64,000 bases of DNA, from NCBI RefSeq assembly GCF_015056685.1, contig NZ_SVFW01000001.1, forward strand, positions 142,038-206,037. Direction: 5' to 3'. Source of the stretch: Butyrivibrio sp. Lineage in GTDB: Bacteria > Bacillota > Clostridia > Lachnospirales > Lachnospiraceae. Positions 16,749 through 25,610 of this stretch are shown one piece after another (position 1 is the first letter of the stretch; every line of letters begins with the position of its first letter). The notes under the pieces are model-generated. The model saw nothing but the letters and a program-made list of their open reading frames with translations, was not told the origin of the DNA and did no database searches. A program made the position numbers and the translations under genes.

Positions 16749-18374
16749 TCACATGCCCATTCCCATTCCTGCGCCGCCTGCTGGCATTGGAGGAACTGGC
16801 TCTTTGATTGTAGCTACAGCTGCTTCTGTTGTAAGGAAGCTTGATGCTACAGATGTAGCATTCTGAAGAGCTGATCTTGTAACCTTGGCAGGATCGATGA
16901 TTCCGTCCTTAACCATATCTACATACTCTTCTGTGTATGCGTTGAAGCCGATACCCTGCTTAGACTCTTTAACCTTGTTAACGATAACTGATCCGTCAAG
17001 ACCTGCATTGTTAGCAATGTGGTAAAGAGGAGCTTCAAGTGCCTTAAGAACTACCTTTGCACCTGTCTTCTCATCACCTTCAAGTGAATCAGCAAGTTTA
17101 GCAACTTCCTTAGATGCATGGATGTATGCGCTACCACCACCAAAGATGATGCCTTCTTCAACGGCTGCTCTTGTAGCGTTAAGAGCATCTTCCATTCTGT
17201 ACTTAGCTTCTTTCATCTCTGTCTCTGTAGCAGCACCAACTCTGATAACTGCAACACCACCAGCGAGCTTAGCAAGTCTCTCCTGAAGTTTTTCCTTATC
17301 GAAATCAGATGTTGTCTCTTCGATCTGCTTCTTGATCTGAGATACTCTTGACTTGATGTCATCCTTGTTTCCAAGACCATCAACGATTGTTGTCTTCTCT
17401 TTTTCAACCTTGATGCTCTTTGCTCTACCAAGGTCATCCATTGTTGTATCCTTAAGCTCAAGGCCAAGATCTGAAGAAATAACCTTACCACCTGTAAGGA
17501 TAGCGATATCTTCAAGCATAGCCTTTCTGCGATCACCATATCCAGGAGCCTTAACAGCTACTACATTGAATGTTCCACGGAGCTTGTTAACGATAAGAGT
17601 TGTAAGAGCCTCACCATCAACATCCTCAGCGATGATAAGAAGCTTAGAACCAGTCTTAACGATCTGCTCAAGAAGTGGAAGAATATCCTGAATATTTGAA
17701 ATCTTTTTATCTGTAATGAGGATGTATGGATCTTCAAGTGTTGCTTCCATCTTATCCATATCTGTTGCCATGTAAGCTGAGATATATCCTCTGTCGAACT
17801 GCATACCTTCTACAAGGTCAAGCTCTGTCTGCATTGTCTTGGACTCTTCGATTGTGATAACACCATCGTTAGAAACCTTTTCCATTGCATCTGCGATCAT
17901 CTGTCCTACTTCATCATCTCCTGATGAAACAGCAGCAACTCTCATGATCTGCTCTTTTCCTTTAACCTTTGTAGCCATCTTGCTGATAGATGCAACTGCT
18001 GCATCAGTAGCCTTCTTCATACCTTTACGAAGAACGATTGGGTTAGCACCTGCAGCGAGGTTCTTAACACCTTCATTGATCATAGCCTGTGCAAGAACTG
18101 TAGCTGTTGTTGTACCATCACCTGCTACATCATTTGTCTTTGTAGCAACTTCTTTTACGAGCTGAGCGCCCATGTTCTCATATGCATCTTCAAGCTCGAT
18201 CTCTTTTGCAATTGTAACACCATCGTTTGTGATTGTAGGTGCACCATAGCTCTTATCAAGAACTACGTTTCTTCCCTTAGGTCCGATTGTTACTCTAACT
18301 GTATCTGCAAGCTTATTAACGCCTTCTACCATAGCTGTGCGGGCGTCTGCGCCGTACTTAATTGTCTTAGCCAT
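16749..18374 (-). CDS. groL: Chaperonin GroEL
   Basis: The 60-kDa chaperonin subunit that forms tetradecamers and folds proteins with GroES and ATP. It contains VRVTIGPKGRNVVLDKSYG, the ATP-site DGVTIAKEI and VAGDGTTTATVLAQ motifs, and ends with the typical Gly-Met tail (GGAGMGMGM). I start at 18374 (MAKTIKYG) because GGAGG lies just upstream; the longer frame has no RBS. It follows groES after ~70 bases and shares its CIRCE-controlled promoter. Confidence 0.98.
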   Translation of the reverse strand: MAKTIKYGADARTAMVEGVNKLADTVRVTIGPKGRNVVLDKSYGAPTITNDGVTIAKEIELEDAYENMGAQLVKEVATKTNDVAGDGTTTATVLAQAMINEGVKNLAAGANPIVLRKGMKKATDAAVASISKMATKVKGKEQIMRVAAVSSGDDEVGQMIADAMEKVSNDGVITIEESKTMQTELDLVEGMQFDRGYISAYMATDMDKMEATLEDPYILITDKKISNIQDILPLLEQIVKTGSKLLIIAEDVDGEALTTLIVNKLRGTFNVVAVKAPGYGDRRKAMLEDIAILTGGKVISSDLGLELKDTTMDDLGRAKSIKVEKEKTTIVDGLGNKDDIKSRVSQIKKQIEETTSDFDKEKLQERLAKLAGGVAVIRVGAATETEMKEAKYRMEDALNATRAAVEEGIIFGGGSAYIHASKEVAKLADSLEGDEKTGAKVVLKALEAPLYHIANNAGLDGSVIVNKVKESKQGIGFNAYTEEYVDMVKDGIIDPAKVTRSALQNATSVASSFLTTEAAVATIKEPVPPMPAGGAGMGMGM

Positions 18375-18444
18375 TTTGTTTTCCTCCAAAGTATTATATT
18401 AAAAACTTAATCCGGATCATACGACCTTTGATAAAGTCTCTGGA

Positions 18445-18729
18445 TTATTTAATGATTGCAAGAATATCGTTCTGCTTAACAATGATGTATGTAACATCAT
18501 CAAGCTTAACTTCTGTTCCTGAATATTTTGAATAGATGACATTGTCACCCTTCTTAACCTGCATTTTTACTTCCTTGCCATCAACGATTCCGCCAGGACC
18601 TACTGCAATGACCTCTGCCTGCTGTGGCTTCTCTTTCTCTGCTCCTGGAAGAACGATACCTGACTTTGTGGTCTCTTCTGCCTCAAGCTGCTTTAAAACA
18701 ACTCTGTCTGAAAGTGGTTCTAACTTCAT
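18445..18729 (-). CDS. groS: Co-chaperonin GroES
   Basis: The 94-aa lid of the GroEL chamber. It starts MKLEPLSDRVVLKQLEAEET, has the mobile loop TKSGIVLPGAEKEKPQ and a C-terminal YIIVKQNDILAII strand, all as expected. An AGGAGG RBS lies upstream. It is the first gene of the operon, with the CIRCE operator in its leader. Confidence 0.98.
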   Translation of the reverse strand: MKLEPLSDRVVLKQLEAEETTKSGIVLPGAEKEKPQQAEVIAVGPGGIVDGKEVKMQVKKGDNVIYSKYSGTEVKLDDVTYIIVKQNDILAIIK

Positions 18730-18777
18730 TGTAAATGCCTCCTTTATATAATCTTTAGATTATTGTTTTACTTATTG

Positions 18778-18804
18778 TTAGCACTCGATAGCTTTGAGTG
18801 CTAA
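18778..18804 (-). promoter_or_regulatory. CIRCE operator (HrcA site)
   Basis: A perfect TTAGCACTC-N9-GAGTGCTAA inverted repeat lies between the groES promoter and its start codon. This is the binding site of the HrcA heat-shock repressor, so groESL should be induced by heat. hrcA itself is not in the window. Confidence 0.97.
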
Positions 18805-18817
18805 TCTCTAAGAACAT

Positions 18818-18846
18818 ATATTAGTATGTTAATCTTACTTGCGCAA
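18818..18846 (-). promoter_or_regulatory. groESL promoter
   Basis: On the minus strand TTGCGC (18841-18846) and TATAAT-like TAATAT (18818-18823) are separated by 17 bases, placing the start of transcription just before the CIRCE element. The interval 18730-19121 otherwise holds only this regulatory block, a plus-strand promoter and AT-rich DNA. Confidence 0.7.
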
Positions 18847-19009
18847 GCTGAATAATTGGCTATATTTTTATATATTCAGTATTTTACTCTTATTTTCTCA
18901 TTTTTTCTCACGTTTTCTACCTTTTTATTTCTTTTAGCATAGTTTAACCCTACTGTTTATCAGCATATCTTCTATATCAATTTTTTATATTTATTTAATT
19001 TGCAGTAAA

Positions 19010-19038
19010 TTGATAATCCATATCTTTTCTGTGATAAT
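19010..19038 (+). promoter_or_regulatory. Promoter of the small Ser/Thr-rich protein gene
   Basis: TTGATA (19010-19015), a 17-base spacer and GATAAT (19033-19038) form a good vegetative promoter. The resulting leader of ~75 bases contains a 7-bp inverted repeat (ATAGTAT / ATACTAT) before the strong AAGGAGGTG RBS. Confidence 0.65.
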
Positions 19039-19121
19039 ATCCTTAATAGTATGAGTAGTACTGATACTATGCTTATGGCACGGAAGCCTTAAGAATGCAT
19101 TTTTTGCAAGGAGGTGCGAAC

Positions 19122-19535
19122 ATGGCAAATATATTTAGCAGCCTGTCCGGCTCATATAATTATGTTAATGATATGAGTAATCTTTTGACCGATTACTCCA
19201 GTATCAAGAGCGGCGCATATGGCTCCCTTATGAAATCCTATGTAAAAAAAGTAGGTAATCAGAATGCTCTGAACGCATACAGGGAAACCGGCTCAACTAC
19301 GGTTGCTACTGATTCTGAATCAGCAACAAGCGCTACAAAGAAGACTGTTACGCATAAAACCAATTTCCTTGATAGTGTTGGACGATCAGGCTCCTCTTCT
19401 GACTCTACTGTTACAGCTGATAAATATAACAAATACAAATCTTCATGGCTTGACGATCAGCTGAAAAGCTATGACAAAGACGCGAACAAAACCACTGCGG
19501 CTGACACTTCAGTTGCTCTTGACACAACTGTTTAA
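19122..19535 (+). CDS. Small conserved Ser/Thr-rich protein of unknown function
   Basis: A 137-aa protein starting MANIFSSLSGSYNYVNDMSN. It has no signal peptide, membrane helix or cysteines. The first ~55 residues look structured (LLTDYSSIKSGAYGSLMKSY); the rest is low-complexity Ser/Thr/Ala/Lys sequence with two patches, THKTNFLDS and KYNKYKSSWLDDQLKSYDKD. The start at 19122 follows a near-perfect AAGGAGGTG RBS, and the gene has its own promoter and terminator, so it is probably well expressed. I do not recognise a family. A flagellum- or surface-associated role is possible from composition, but nothing in the sequence proves it. Confidence 0.75.
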   Translation: MANIFSSLSGSYNYVNDMSNLLTDYSSIKSGAYGSLMKSYVKKVGNQNALNAYRETGSTTVATDSESATSATKKTVTHKTNFLDSVGRSGSSSDSTVTADKYNKYKSSWLDDQLKSYDKDANKTTAADTSVALDTTV

Positions 19536-19562
19536 GAGAAATCATTATTTTATGACATTAAG

Positions 19563-19593
19563 GCTCTGAAAATTCTGTTTTCAGGGCTTTTTT
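19563..19593 (+). terminator. Rho-independent terminator
   Basis: A 10-bp stem (GCTCTGAAAA with TTTTCAGGGC, one G-T pair), a 5-nt loop and six T residues follow the small protein gene. Confidence 0.9.
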
Positions 19594-19626
19594 GTGCTTT
19601 TTCTTTAGTGATTTACTATATTGAAC

Positions 19627-19654
19627 TAGACATTTTCATTCGAACAAATATAAT
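19627..19654 (+). promoter_or_regulatory. Promoter of the GGEEF diguanylate cyclase gene
   Basis: TAGACA (19627-19632), a 16-base spacer and consensus TATAAT (19649-19654) lie about 45 bases upstream of the start codon. Confidence 0.65.
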
Positions 19655-19699
19655 ATATCTGTTTAAAGATAAAAAGTTATTATTTTGTGGGTAAATTAA

Positions 19700-20770
19700 A
19701 TGGATAATTCATTTGACAATTTTTTTCTTGCAGGTCTGGTAAAAAGAGAAAAAGTTCAATACGACCTTGAAGATAAAGAATTTATTACTAAAACGGCTAC
19801 AGTACTTCTTTTGATACATATCATCCTTGAAGGTATTTATACATATTCGTTCTGTACTCCAATGATCTACATCAATCTTGTAAGCATTGGAATTTATCTA
19901 ATAGAGTTCGTTTTAAATGCCACAGGACATAATGTATTACTTGTATGGATAGCACATTTTGAGATCTATTTTCATATTATTTTTGCTACTGTTTTCATGG
20001 GATATAAATGTGGATACTGGCTTTGGCTTTTCCCTTGTGTGCTTTCAGTTATCACACCATATTTTATGCCTCTTCAGTCAAAGATACAAAGCGTACTGGC
20101 AAACATACTTGTACTGCTGTACATTGTAACCTTCATAGCACTGTATGGTTTTAATGAGAACGGTTTTCTTCCAATCGGCTATGTTGCTTCTGATTCAATG
20201 TCTACTTTTATGTATTATACAAATGGCCTTATAGCCTTTTCTTTTATTATTGTTTACACAACAGTATACTGTGTGAACATTAAAGAAAATACCAACAGGC
20301 TCCATGATCTTGCCAATACAGATTATTTGACGGGTCTTTATAACCGCCAGTACATTCAAAAGCTGATATATGATGAGTCCTATAAAAATGTAGCGATCAT
20401 GGACGTTGACCATTTCAAGAACATCAATGACACCTATGGTCATCTCATGGGGGACCATGTACTGATCGAGATTGCAAAGATCCTCTCATCTCACAGCGAG
20501 ATATGTTGCGGAAGATGGGGCGGCGAAGAATTTCTTATTCTGTCAAAAGAGACACAAAGTTACGATGAGTTTTGCCGTATCATACGCGATATCTGCGATG
20601 AAATATCTGATAACATATTCTCTTTTGGTGGGAATGATATAAAAGTTACGTCTTCTTTTGGAACCGCCACCTGCGAAGAAGACATGACACCATATGATCT
20701 TTTAAAAGAAGCTGACACCAGGCTCTATGCAGCCAAGAGTCAGGGAAGAAATTCCGTAATCTCTGCATAA
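19700..20770 (+). CDS. Membrane-bound diguanylate cyclase (GGEEF)
   Basis: Predicted to make cyclic di-GMP from two GTP. About six membrane helices in residues ~30-195 form an unclassified sensor region, followed by a C-terminal GGDEF domain. The catalytic loop is intact (GRWGGEEFLILSKE), and upstream motifs DYLTGLYNRQY and VDHFKNINDTYGH, for metal and GTP binding, are also complete. The inhibitory RxxD site expected a few residues before the catalytic loop is absent, so product inhibition may be missing. Length 356 aa. The RBS is poor (GTGGG some distance upstream), suggesting low translation. Monocistronic, with its own promoter and terminator. Confidence 0.92.
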   Translation: MDNSFDNFFLAGLVKREKVQYDLEDKEFITKTATVLLLIHIILEGIYTYSFCTPMIYINLVSIGIYLIEFVLNATGHNVLLVWIAHFEIYFHIIFATVFMGYKCGYWLWLFPCVLSVITPYFMPLQSKIQSVLANILVLLYIVTFIALYGFNENGFLPIGYVASDSMSTFMYYTNGLIAFSFIIVYTTVYCVNIKENTNRLHDLANTDYLTGLYNRQYIQKLIYDESYKNVAIMDVDHFKNINDTYGHLMGDHVLIEIAKILSSHSEICCGRWGGEEFLILSKETQSYDEFCRIIRDICDEISDNIFSFGGNDIKVTSSFGTATCEEDMTPYDLLKEADTRLYAAKSQGRNSVISA

Positions 20771-20774
20771 TTAT

Positions 20775-20800
20775 AGGCGCATCAAAACGATGCGCCTTTC
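20775..20800. terminator. Bidirectional terminator
   Basis: A perfect 9-bp stem (AGGCGCATC / GATGCGCCT) with a 5-nt AAAAC loop and a T-rich tail lies between two convergent genes and can serve both. Confidence 0.88.
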
Positions 20801-20801
20801 T

Positions 20802-21698
20802 TTATCCCTCTTCATTACGAGGTATCTCTTTTCCGTTTAGATCGATATAGTTTTCCTTAAGGGCAATAGCCCAGTACTTCTCAGGAATGTTAGGCCATTT
20901 AACAACGCCCCTTTCCTGCTCGCAAAGCCTCATTGCGCGAAGAAGAACAGTCTGGTTAAGATCAATGCCGGTCCTTATGGTATGCATGGTGACCGCAGCC
21001 CAGGCAGGAGCATAGGTCTTAAGCTCAGAATTTTTGAATTCCCTTAGGATTTCTTTTCTGTCATAGTCCAGCTGCACGTACTCTTCTTCCCAGGTCTTTC
21101 CGTTTCCATGGAGAATGCAAAACTGAGTCTTGCCATCGTGGTACCACGGAATGCCCACAGATCCCGGATTTACTGCCTTTTTTCCTCTGTAAATATAAGT
21201 GTCCTGCACATGATTATGACCGTGTAAAAGAACTCCCGTCTTTAGGTGAGACAGCACCTTTTTGGTATTTCTTTTCTCTCTGAAAAGAAGCTCTGAAGTC
21301 TCATTAGGAGACCCATGGCAATATTCAAAGCCCGGAAAGCCCTTTTGCTCATATATTCCATAATTTGGAAGGGAAGCAAAAAAATTAAAATCCTTATCAG
21401 TCAGATTCTCATAGGTGTACAAAAGCGAGCCGCTGGCTGACCCCTTTTTCCAATTACCCTCTCCATTTTTTCTGTAGTTGAGAAGGTACTCCTCTCTGTT
21501 TCCCCTAATAATATAAGTCTCAAAATACTGCTTAAGCACATATATCTGTTCCATGGTCTTCTGGGGATTGGGGCAGTCTGTAACGTAGTCTCCAAGAAGT
21601 ACAAATCTTGTGATTCCCTTCCCCATTGCGTAATCAATGCACGCCTGAAGCGCCGAATGATTACCATGTATATCACTAAATACCGCTATATCCATCAT
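20802..21698 (-). CDS. Calcineurin-like metallophosphoesterase (YfcE/MJ0936-type)
   Basis: A 298-aa two-metal phosphoesterase. All metal-binding motifs are present: VFSDIHGNHSALQ (D, H), LLGDYVTDC (GD), IIRGNREEYL (GN.E) and LLHGHNHVQD (GHxH). A ~80-residue C-terminal extension after the catalytic domain (AWAAVTMHTIRTGIDLNQTV onward) is not part of the standard fold and looks helical. It begins ~20 bases after the second ABC exporter gene with an AGGGTGG-type RBS and no terminator, so it is likely in that operon. The substrate is unknown. Confidence 0.88.
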   Translation of the reverse strand: MMDIAVFSDIHGNHSALQACIDYAMGKGITRFVLLGDYVTDCPNPQKTMEQIYVLKQYFETYIIRGNREEYLLNYRKNGEGNWKKGSASGSLLYTYENLTDKDFNFFASLPNYGIYEQKGFPGFEYCHGSPNETSELLFREKRNTKKVLSHLKTGVLLHGHNHVQDTYIYRGKKAVNPGSVGIPWYHDGKTQFCILHGNGKTWEEEYVQLDYDRKEILREFKNSELKTYAPAWAAVTMHTIRTGIDLNQTVLLRAMRLCEQERGVVKWPNIPEKYWAIALKENYIDLNGKEIPRNEEG

Positions 21699-21717
21699 AT
21701 TAGTCTGCCACCCTTAT

Positions 21718-23532
21718 TCATCCTGCTGTCTGATTAAAAGCTTCATCAGCAAACTGCCTTGTAAAGAGCTCGTGATAGAACCCTTTGAGCTTCATAAGCT
21801 CCTTGTGGGTTCCTCTCTCTATTATTTTACCATCCTGAACAACTAAAATGATATCTGCATCAACGATAGTTGAAAGTCTGTGTGCAATAACAAAAGACGT
21901 TCTTCCCTTAGTAACAGTAACAATGGCATCCTGAATAGCCTTTTCAGTCACAGTATCAATAGAAGCTGTGGCCTCATCCAGAATAAGGATCTTGGGATCA
22001 GAAAGAATTGCCCTGGCAAAAGACAAAAGCTGCTTTTCACCGGTTGAGAGCATTCCGCCGTCTTCTCCAACATCGCTGTCAAGCCCCTTATCCATGCGCT
22101 TAACAATTGCCTCGGCAGACACAAGGCGCAAAGCCTCCCAAATCTCGTCATCCGTAGCGTCAGGCTTACCATACCTTAGATTATCCCTTACTGTTCCTGA
22201 AAAAAGATGTGGTGTCTGCAGAACATATCCGATGTTACTGTGAAGCCATAACTGAGACCTGTCCGCAGCATCTTTTCCATCTATGAGGACGCTTCCGCTC
22301 GTGGGCTTAAAAAATCTGCAAACAAGATTTACCAGAGTTGACTTCCCTGCACCAGTTTCACCAACGATGGCAACATTGGTCCCCTGTGGAACTTTGAGAT
22401 TAAAATGCTCAAGAACATACTCATCCCCATCAGGATACTTAAAGGTCACATCCTTGAACTCAACATCGCCATAGAGCTCTTCCCAATTTTCTTTCTTTGG
22501 ATTAAAGGTATCTCCATATTTTTCTATGACATCCGGTCTGTCTGAAACGTCAGACTCAGTCTCTATAAGCTTAAAAAATCTCTCGACATTTACCTGAACA
22601 CTTATAAGCTCAGATATTGTGACGATAACGTTCTGAACCGGTTCCATAAGGCCAAGCGCATAAGACAGGAACACAGAGAGCGTACCAATCTGGATAACCC
22701 CCTCCATAGTTGCAAGGCCGCCTCTCCACAGTACAAGAGAAAGAGCCAATGAGGACATTAAAGTTATCGATGATGTGAAAAGCGCAGAGAAATGCGCTGT
22801 GTGTACCGAAGTCCTGTACATATTTCCGGTATCTTTTTCAAAATCATTTTGGATCTTATCTTCTACAACCAGGGTTTTGATTGCTTTAGCACCGGTAATT
22901 CCCTCATTGAAATTACTTGTAATAGTAGAATTTATCTCACGAATCTTTCTGTTAAGAACGATGAGTTTTTTCTGGAAGTACATAGAGAAAAGAGCTGCCA
23001 CAGGAACAAGAACTATTACATAAAGCGCCAGTTTCACATTGAGGAACAGCATCATAATAAGAACGCAGACAATATATGATCCATTCCATATAATGTCCAT
23101 CATTCGCCATGATACCATTACTCCGATCTTGCCCGTATCGCTCATTACCCTTGCATGAATATAGCCCACATTATTCTGGTTAAAATATGCAAATGAAAGC
23201 TCCTGCAAATGGTTAAAAGAAGCATTCCTAAGATCTCTGTCCATACTCATCTCAACCTGCCCGCAGACATAAGTAGAAATATAATTATCAATTACCTGCA
23301 GAATAAGGATAACAAGGTAAAGGATCACAAAGCCTCCAAGGCCTTCTAATGTCTTTTTACCTACAAAATTATCAAGGGCATACCTGTTAAAGATAGGATA
23401 AATGGAATCAACGAGAGAACTTAGTATTCCCAGAGTGACCATAAATACTATCTTGGGAAGATATGGCTTAATAAATGGATATAGTTTTGGTATTCCAAAA
23501 AATGGTAGTTTTGTTAATTGTTCGTTTTTCAT
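21718..23532 (-). CDS. ABC exporter half-transporter, catalytically complete subunit
   Basis: A 604-aa type IV ABC half-transporter with six membrane helices (residues ~25-320) and a nucleotide-binding domain (about 355-590). Walker A GETGAGKST, signature LSTGEKQLLS, Walker B ILILDEATASID with the catalytic Glu, and the H-loop IAHRLST are complete; the signature has T in place of the usual second G. It overlaps the preceding half-transporter gene by 4 bases, indicating translational coupling and a heterodimer like BmrCD or LmrCD. Such pairs export drugs or lipids; the substrate here is unknown. Confidence 0.93.
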   Translation of the reverse strand: MKNEQLTKLPFFGIPKLYPFIKPYLPKIVFMVTLGILSSLVDSIYPIFNRYALDNFVGKKTLEGLGGFVILYLVILILQVIDNYISTYVCGQVEMSMDRDLRNASFNHLQELSFAYFNQNNVGYIHARVMSDTGKIGVMVSWRMMDIIWNGSYIVCVLIMMLFLNVKLALYVIVLVPVAALFSMYFQKKLIVLNRKIREINSTITSNFNEGITGAKAIKTLVVEDKIQNDFEKDTGNMYRTSVHTAHFSALFTSSITLMSSLALSLVLWRGGLATMEGVIQIGTLSVFLSYALGLMEPVQNVIVTISELISVQVNVERFFKLIETESDVSDRPDVIEKYGDTFNPKKENWEELYGDVEFKDVTFKYPDGDEYVLEHFNLKVPQGTNVAIVGETGAGKSTLVNLVCRFFKPTSGSVLIDGKDAADRSQLWLHSNIGYVLQTPHLFSGTVRDNLRYGKPDATDDEIWEALRLVSAEAIVKRMDKGLDSDVGEDGGMLSTGEKQLLSFARAILSDPKILILDEATASIDTVTEKAIQDAIVTVTKGRTSFVIAHRLSTIVDADIILVVQDGKIIERGTHKELMKLKGFYHELFTRQFADEAFNQTAG

Positions 23533-25364
23533 ATTCCCTGCATCTGTATATCGTAGATTTTTTTATAAATACCGTTGTTCTTTAAAAGCACGTCGTGTGG
23601 GCCCTCTTCCGCAACTTTCCCGTGATCAAGAACTATAATGTGATCCGCATGCATAAGAGTCGTTATTCTGTGAGAAATAAGGACCACTGTTGTATCGTAA
23701 GTAGACTCTAAAAGGCCACGCCTTATCTTTGCATCTGTTCCTGTATCCACAGCAGAAAGCGAATCATCAAATATCATTACAGGAGGCTTTGAGACCAGAA
23801 CCTGCGCTATAGCAGTTCTCTGCTTCTGTCCTCCTGACAATGTCACACCTCGCTCGCCTACATAGGTGTCATACCCCTGCCCAAAATTCTGGATAGTCTC
23901 ATCCAAAGCGGCTACCTTCGCAGCATCCCTTACCTGTTTAAGGTCATTATCCTTAAGGGTTATTCCTATATTTTCAGACAAGGTCCTCGAAAACAGGAAG
24001 GGTTCCTGAAGCACAAGGCCAATGTTCTTTCTTAAATGACTTGCCTTGATGTCCTTAATATCAGTATCTCCGACTGTTATTTTTCCGCAGCCTTCAGGAA
24101 GGTCATACAGTCTGTCCAAAAGATACATGAGCGTTGATTTACCCGACCCTGTTCCGCCCAGAATTCCAACCGTTGTTCCTGCTTTTATGGTGAAGCTTAC
24201 ATTATTTAGAACTTCTTCAGAACCATTTCCATAGGTAAAAGAAACATTTTCAAAAGAAATATCCTGATTCATTGGTACTTCTTTTGCATTTTCTTTATCC
24301 TTCTCAACTTCAGAATTCATGATATATCTGATACGTTCAATAGAAACTCCGGCCTTACTCATCTCAGAAATGATTCTTCCAAGCGCCCTTACAGGCCATG
24401 TAAGCATAGCGTTGTATGAAACAAATGCAATATACTCACCAACCGTAATATTCCCATTTACTGCAAAAACCGCGCCCACAACAGTTACCAGCATAACCTG
24501 GCATCCTGAGATCAGATCGTTTGAAGACCAGAACAAGGACAATATCCTCATGATCTCTATCCAGAGATTTGTGTACTCATAGTTCTGTTTTTCAAATCTT
24601 TCCTTTTCATACTGCTCTCTTCCAAAGGCCCTGACAACCCTCACACCTGTGAGATTTTCCTGGGCTGTAGCTGATAGCCTTCCTTCCTCACTGTCAGCTT
24701 TTTCAAAGCTTCTGCTGATCTTGTTGTGAAAAATGAATGAATACAATACCACAATAGGAATGAACACCGCAGAAAAAATAGAAAGCACACCGTTTATCTG
24801 GATCATAAAATACATGGCAATGATGATCCTGATAATGATCCTGACTAAAGACAAGAGCTGTTCTGATATAAACATCTTTACAGTATCAACGTCTGAAGTG
24901 CACCTCTGGATGATATCACCTGTATGATTCTCACTGTGCCAGGAAAAAGTCAGATGCATGATATGCTCAAAAAGTTTATCTCGCATCCTCTGGATAAGCC
25001 TCTCCGCAGCATGAGCATTGCACACCTTAAACAAATATCTGCATATTGCTGATAAAAGAGCAAATAGAGCAACTAAAAGGGCCATGATATAGATATGATC
25101 TTTAAGAAATGCCCTGTCACCTATTGCATTCAATAGAAGTCTCAAATACGCAGGTATGCTCCCACTTTCATCCGGAACATCAACTAGTAGATAATCGACC
25201 GTGTACTGAACTATCTTGGGACTTATGAGTTCAAAAAAAGTTATCCCAAAGGAAAGAATGACTGAAAGGCAAAAGAAAGTCTTACTTCCTCTAAGGAAAA
25301 ACCACACAAGTTCAGATTTTGTATTAAATTTATGATTGATTGTCTTTTCTGTTTTATTGTTCAT
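23529..25364 (-). CDS. ABC exporter half-transporter, degenerate-site subunit
   Basis: A 611-aa half-transporter, first gene of the pair. Six membrane helices lie in residues ~25-325. Its nucleotide-binding domain has Walker A GGTGSGKST and signature LSGGQKQRTA. Walker B is VMIFDDSLSAVDT, so the catalytic Glu after Walker B is Asp, with Ser replacing the next usual residue. That is the hallmark of the non-hydrolysing site in heterodimeric exporters. The other subunit supplies an intact Glu. The RBS (CAGGA) is modest. Upstream is a shared AT-rich region with a hairpin, divergent from a GGDEF gene. Confidence 0.93.
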   Translation of the reverse strand: MNNKTEKTINHKFNTKSELVWFFLRGSKTFFCLSVILSFGITFFELISPKIVQYTVDYLLVDVPDESGSIPAYLRLLLNAIGDRAFLKDHIYIMALLVALFALLSAICRYLFKVCNAHAAERLIQRMRDKLFEHIMHLTFSWHSENHTGDIIQRCTSDVDTVKMFISEQLLSLVRIIIRIIIAMYFMIQINGVLSIFSAVFIPIVVLYSFIFHNKISRSFEKADSEEGRLSATAQENLTGVRVVRAFGREQYEKERFEKQNYEYTNLWIEIMRILSLFWSSNDLISGCQVMLVTVVGAVFAVNGNITVGEYIAFVSYNAMLTWPVRALGRIISEMSKAGVSIERIRYIMNSEVEKDKENAKEVPMNQDISFENVSFTYGNGSEEVLNNVSFTIKAGTTVGILGGTGSGKSTLMYLLDRLYDLPEGCGKITVGDTDIKDIKASHLRKNIGLVLQEPFLFSRTLSENIGITLKDNDLKQVRDAAKVAALDETIQNFGQGYDTYVGERGVTLSGGQKQRTAIAQVLVSKPPVMIFDDSLSAVDTGTDAKIRRGLLESTYDTTVVLISHRITTLMHADHIIVLDHGKVAEEGPHDVLLKNNGIYKKIYDIQMQGI

Positions 25365-25407
25365 ATGTAAAAAAATCCTGATCCAATGCTGTGATAATTA
25401 TAGTAAA

Positions 25408-25432
25408 AGCGGCACAGTCAAGCCATGCCGCT
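25408..25432 (-). other. Hairpin in the ABC exporter upstream region
   Basis: AGCGGCA (25408-25414) and TGCCGCT (25426-25432) form a 7-bp inverted repeat about 45 bases upstream of the ABC start. On the minus strand it is followed by TTTTACTATAAT, so it could be an operator over the promoter or a weak terminator. The surrounding 25365-25610 gap holds otherwise only AT-rich promoter-like DNA. Confidence 0.5.
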
Positions 25433-25610
25433 CAAAAATCATTATATCAATTGTATACCTCTTTTTAAAGTATCATTGTAATGATTATTTAATAGGAATT
25501 TCATAATTTATACATTGAGATATTAAAAATTTTAAGTCCCTATATGCTATTATATAATAGTATAAATATTATCGTGATGCCGTTATTTTCAGAAATCTTT
25601 GGAGGATAAA

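Noticed and set aside
19038..19121. Cyclic di-GMP riboswitch in the leader of the Ser/Thr-rich protein gene
   Set aside because: The leader has a small hairpin and a GCACGG string, but the conserved GEMM core is not present.
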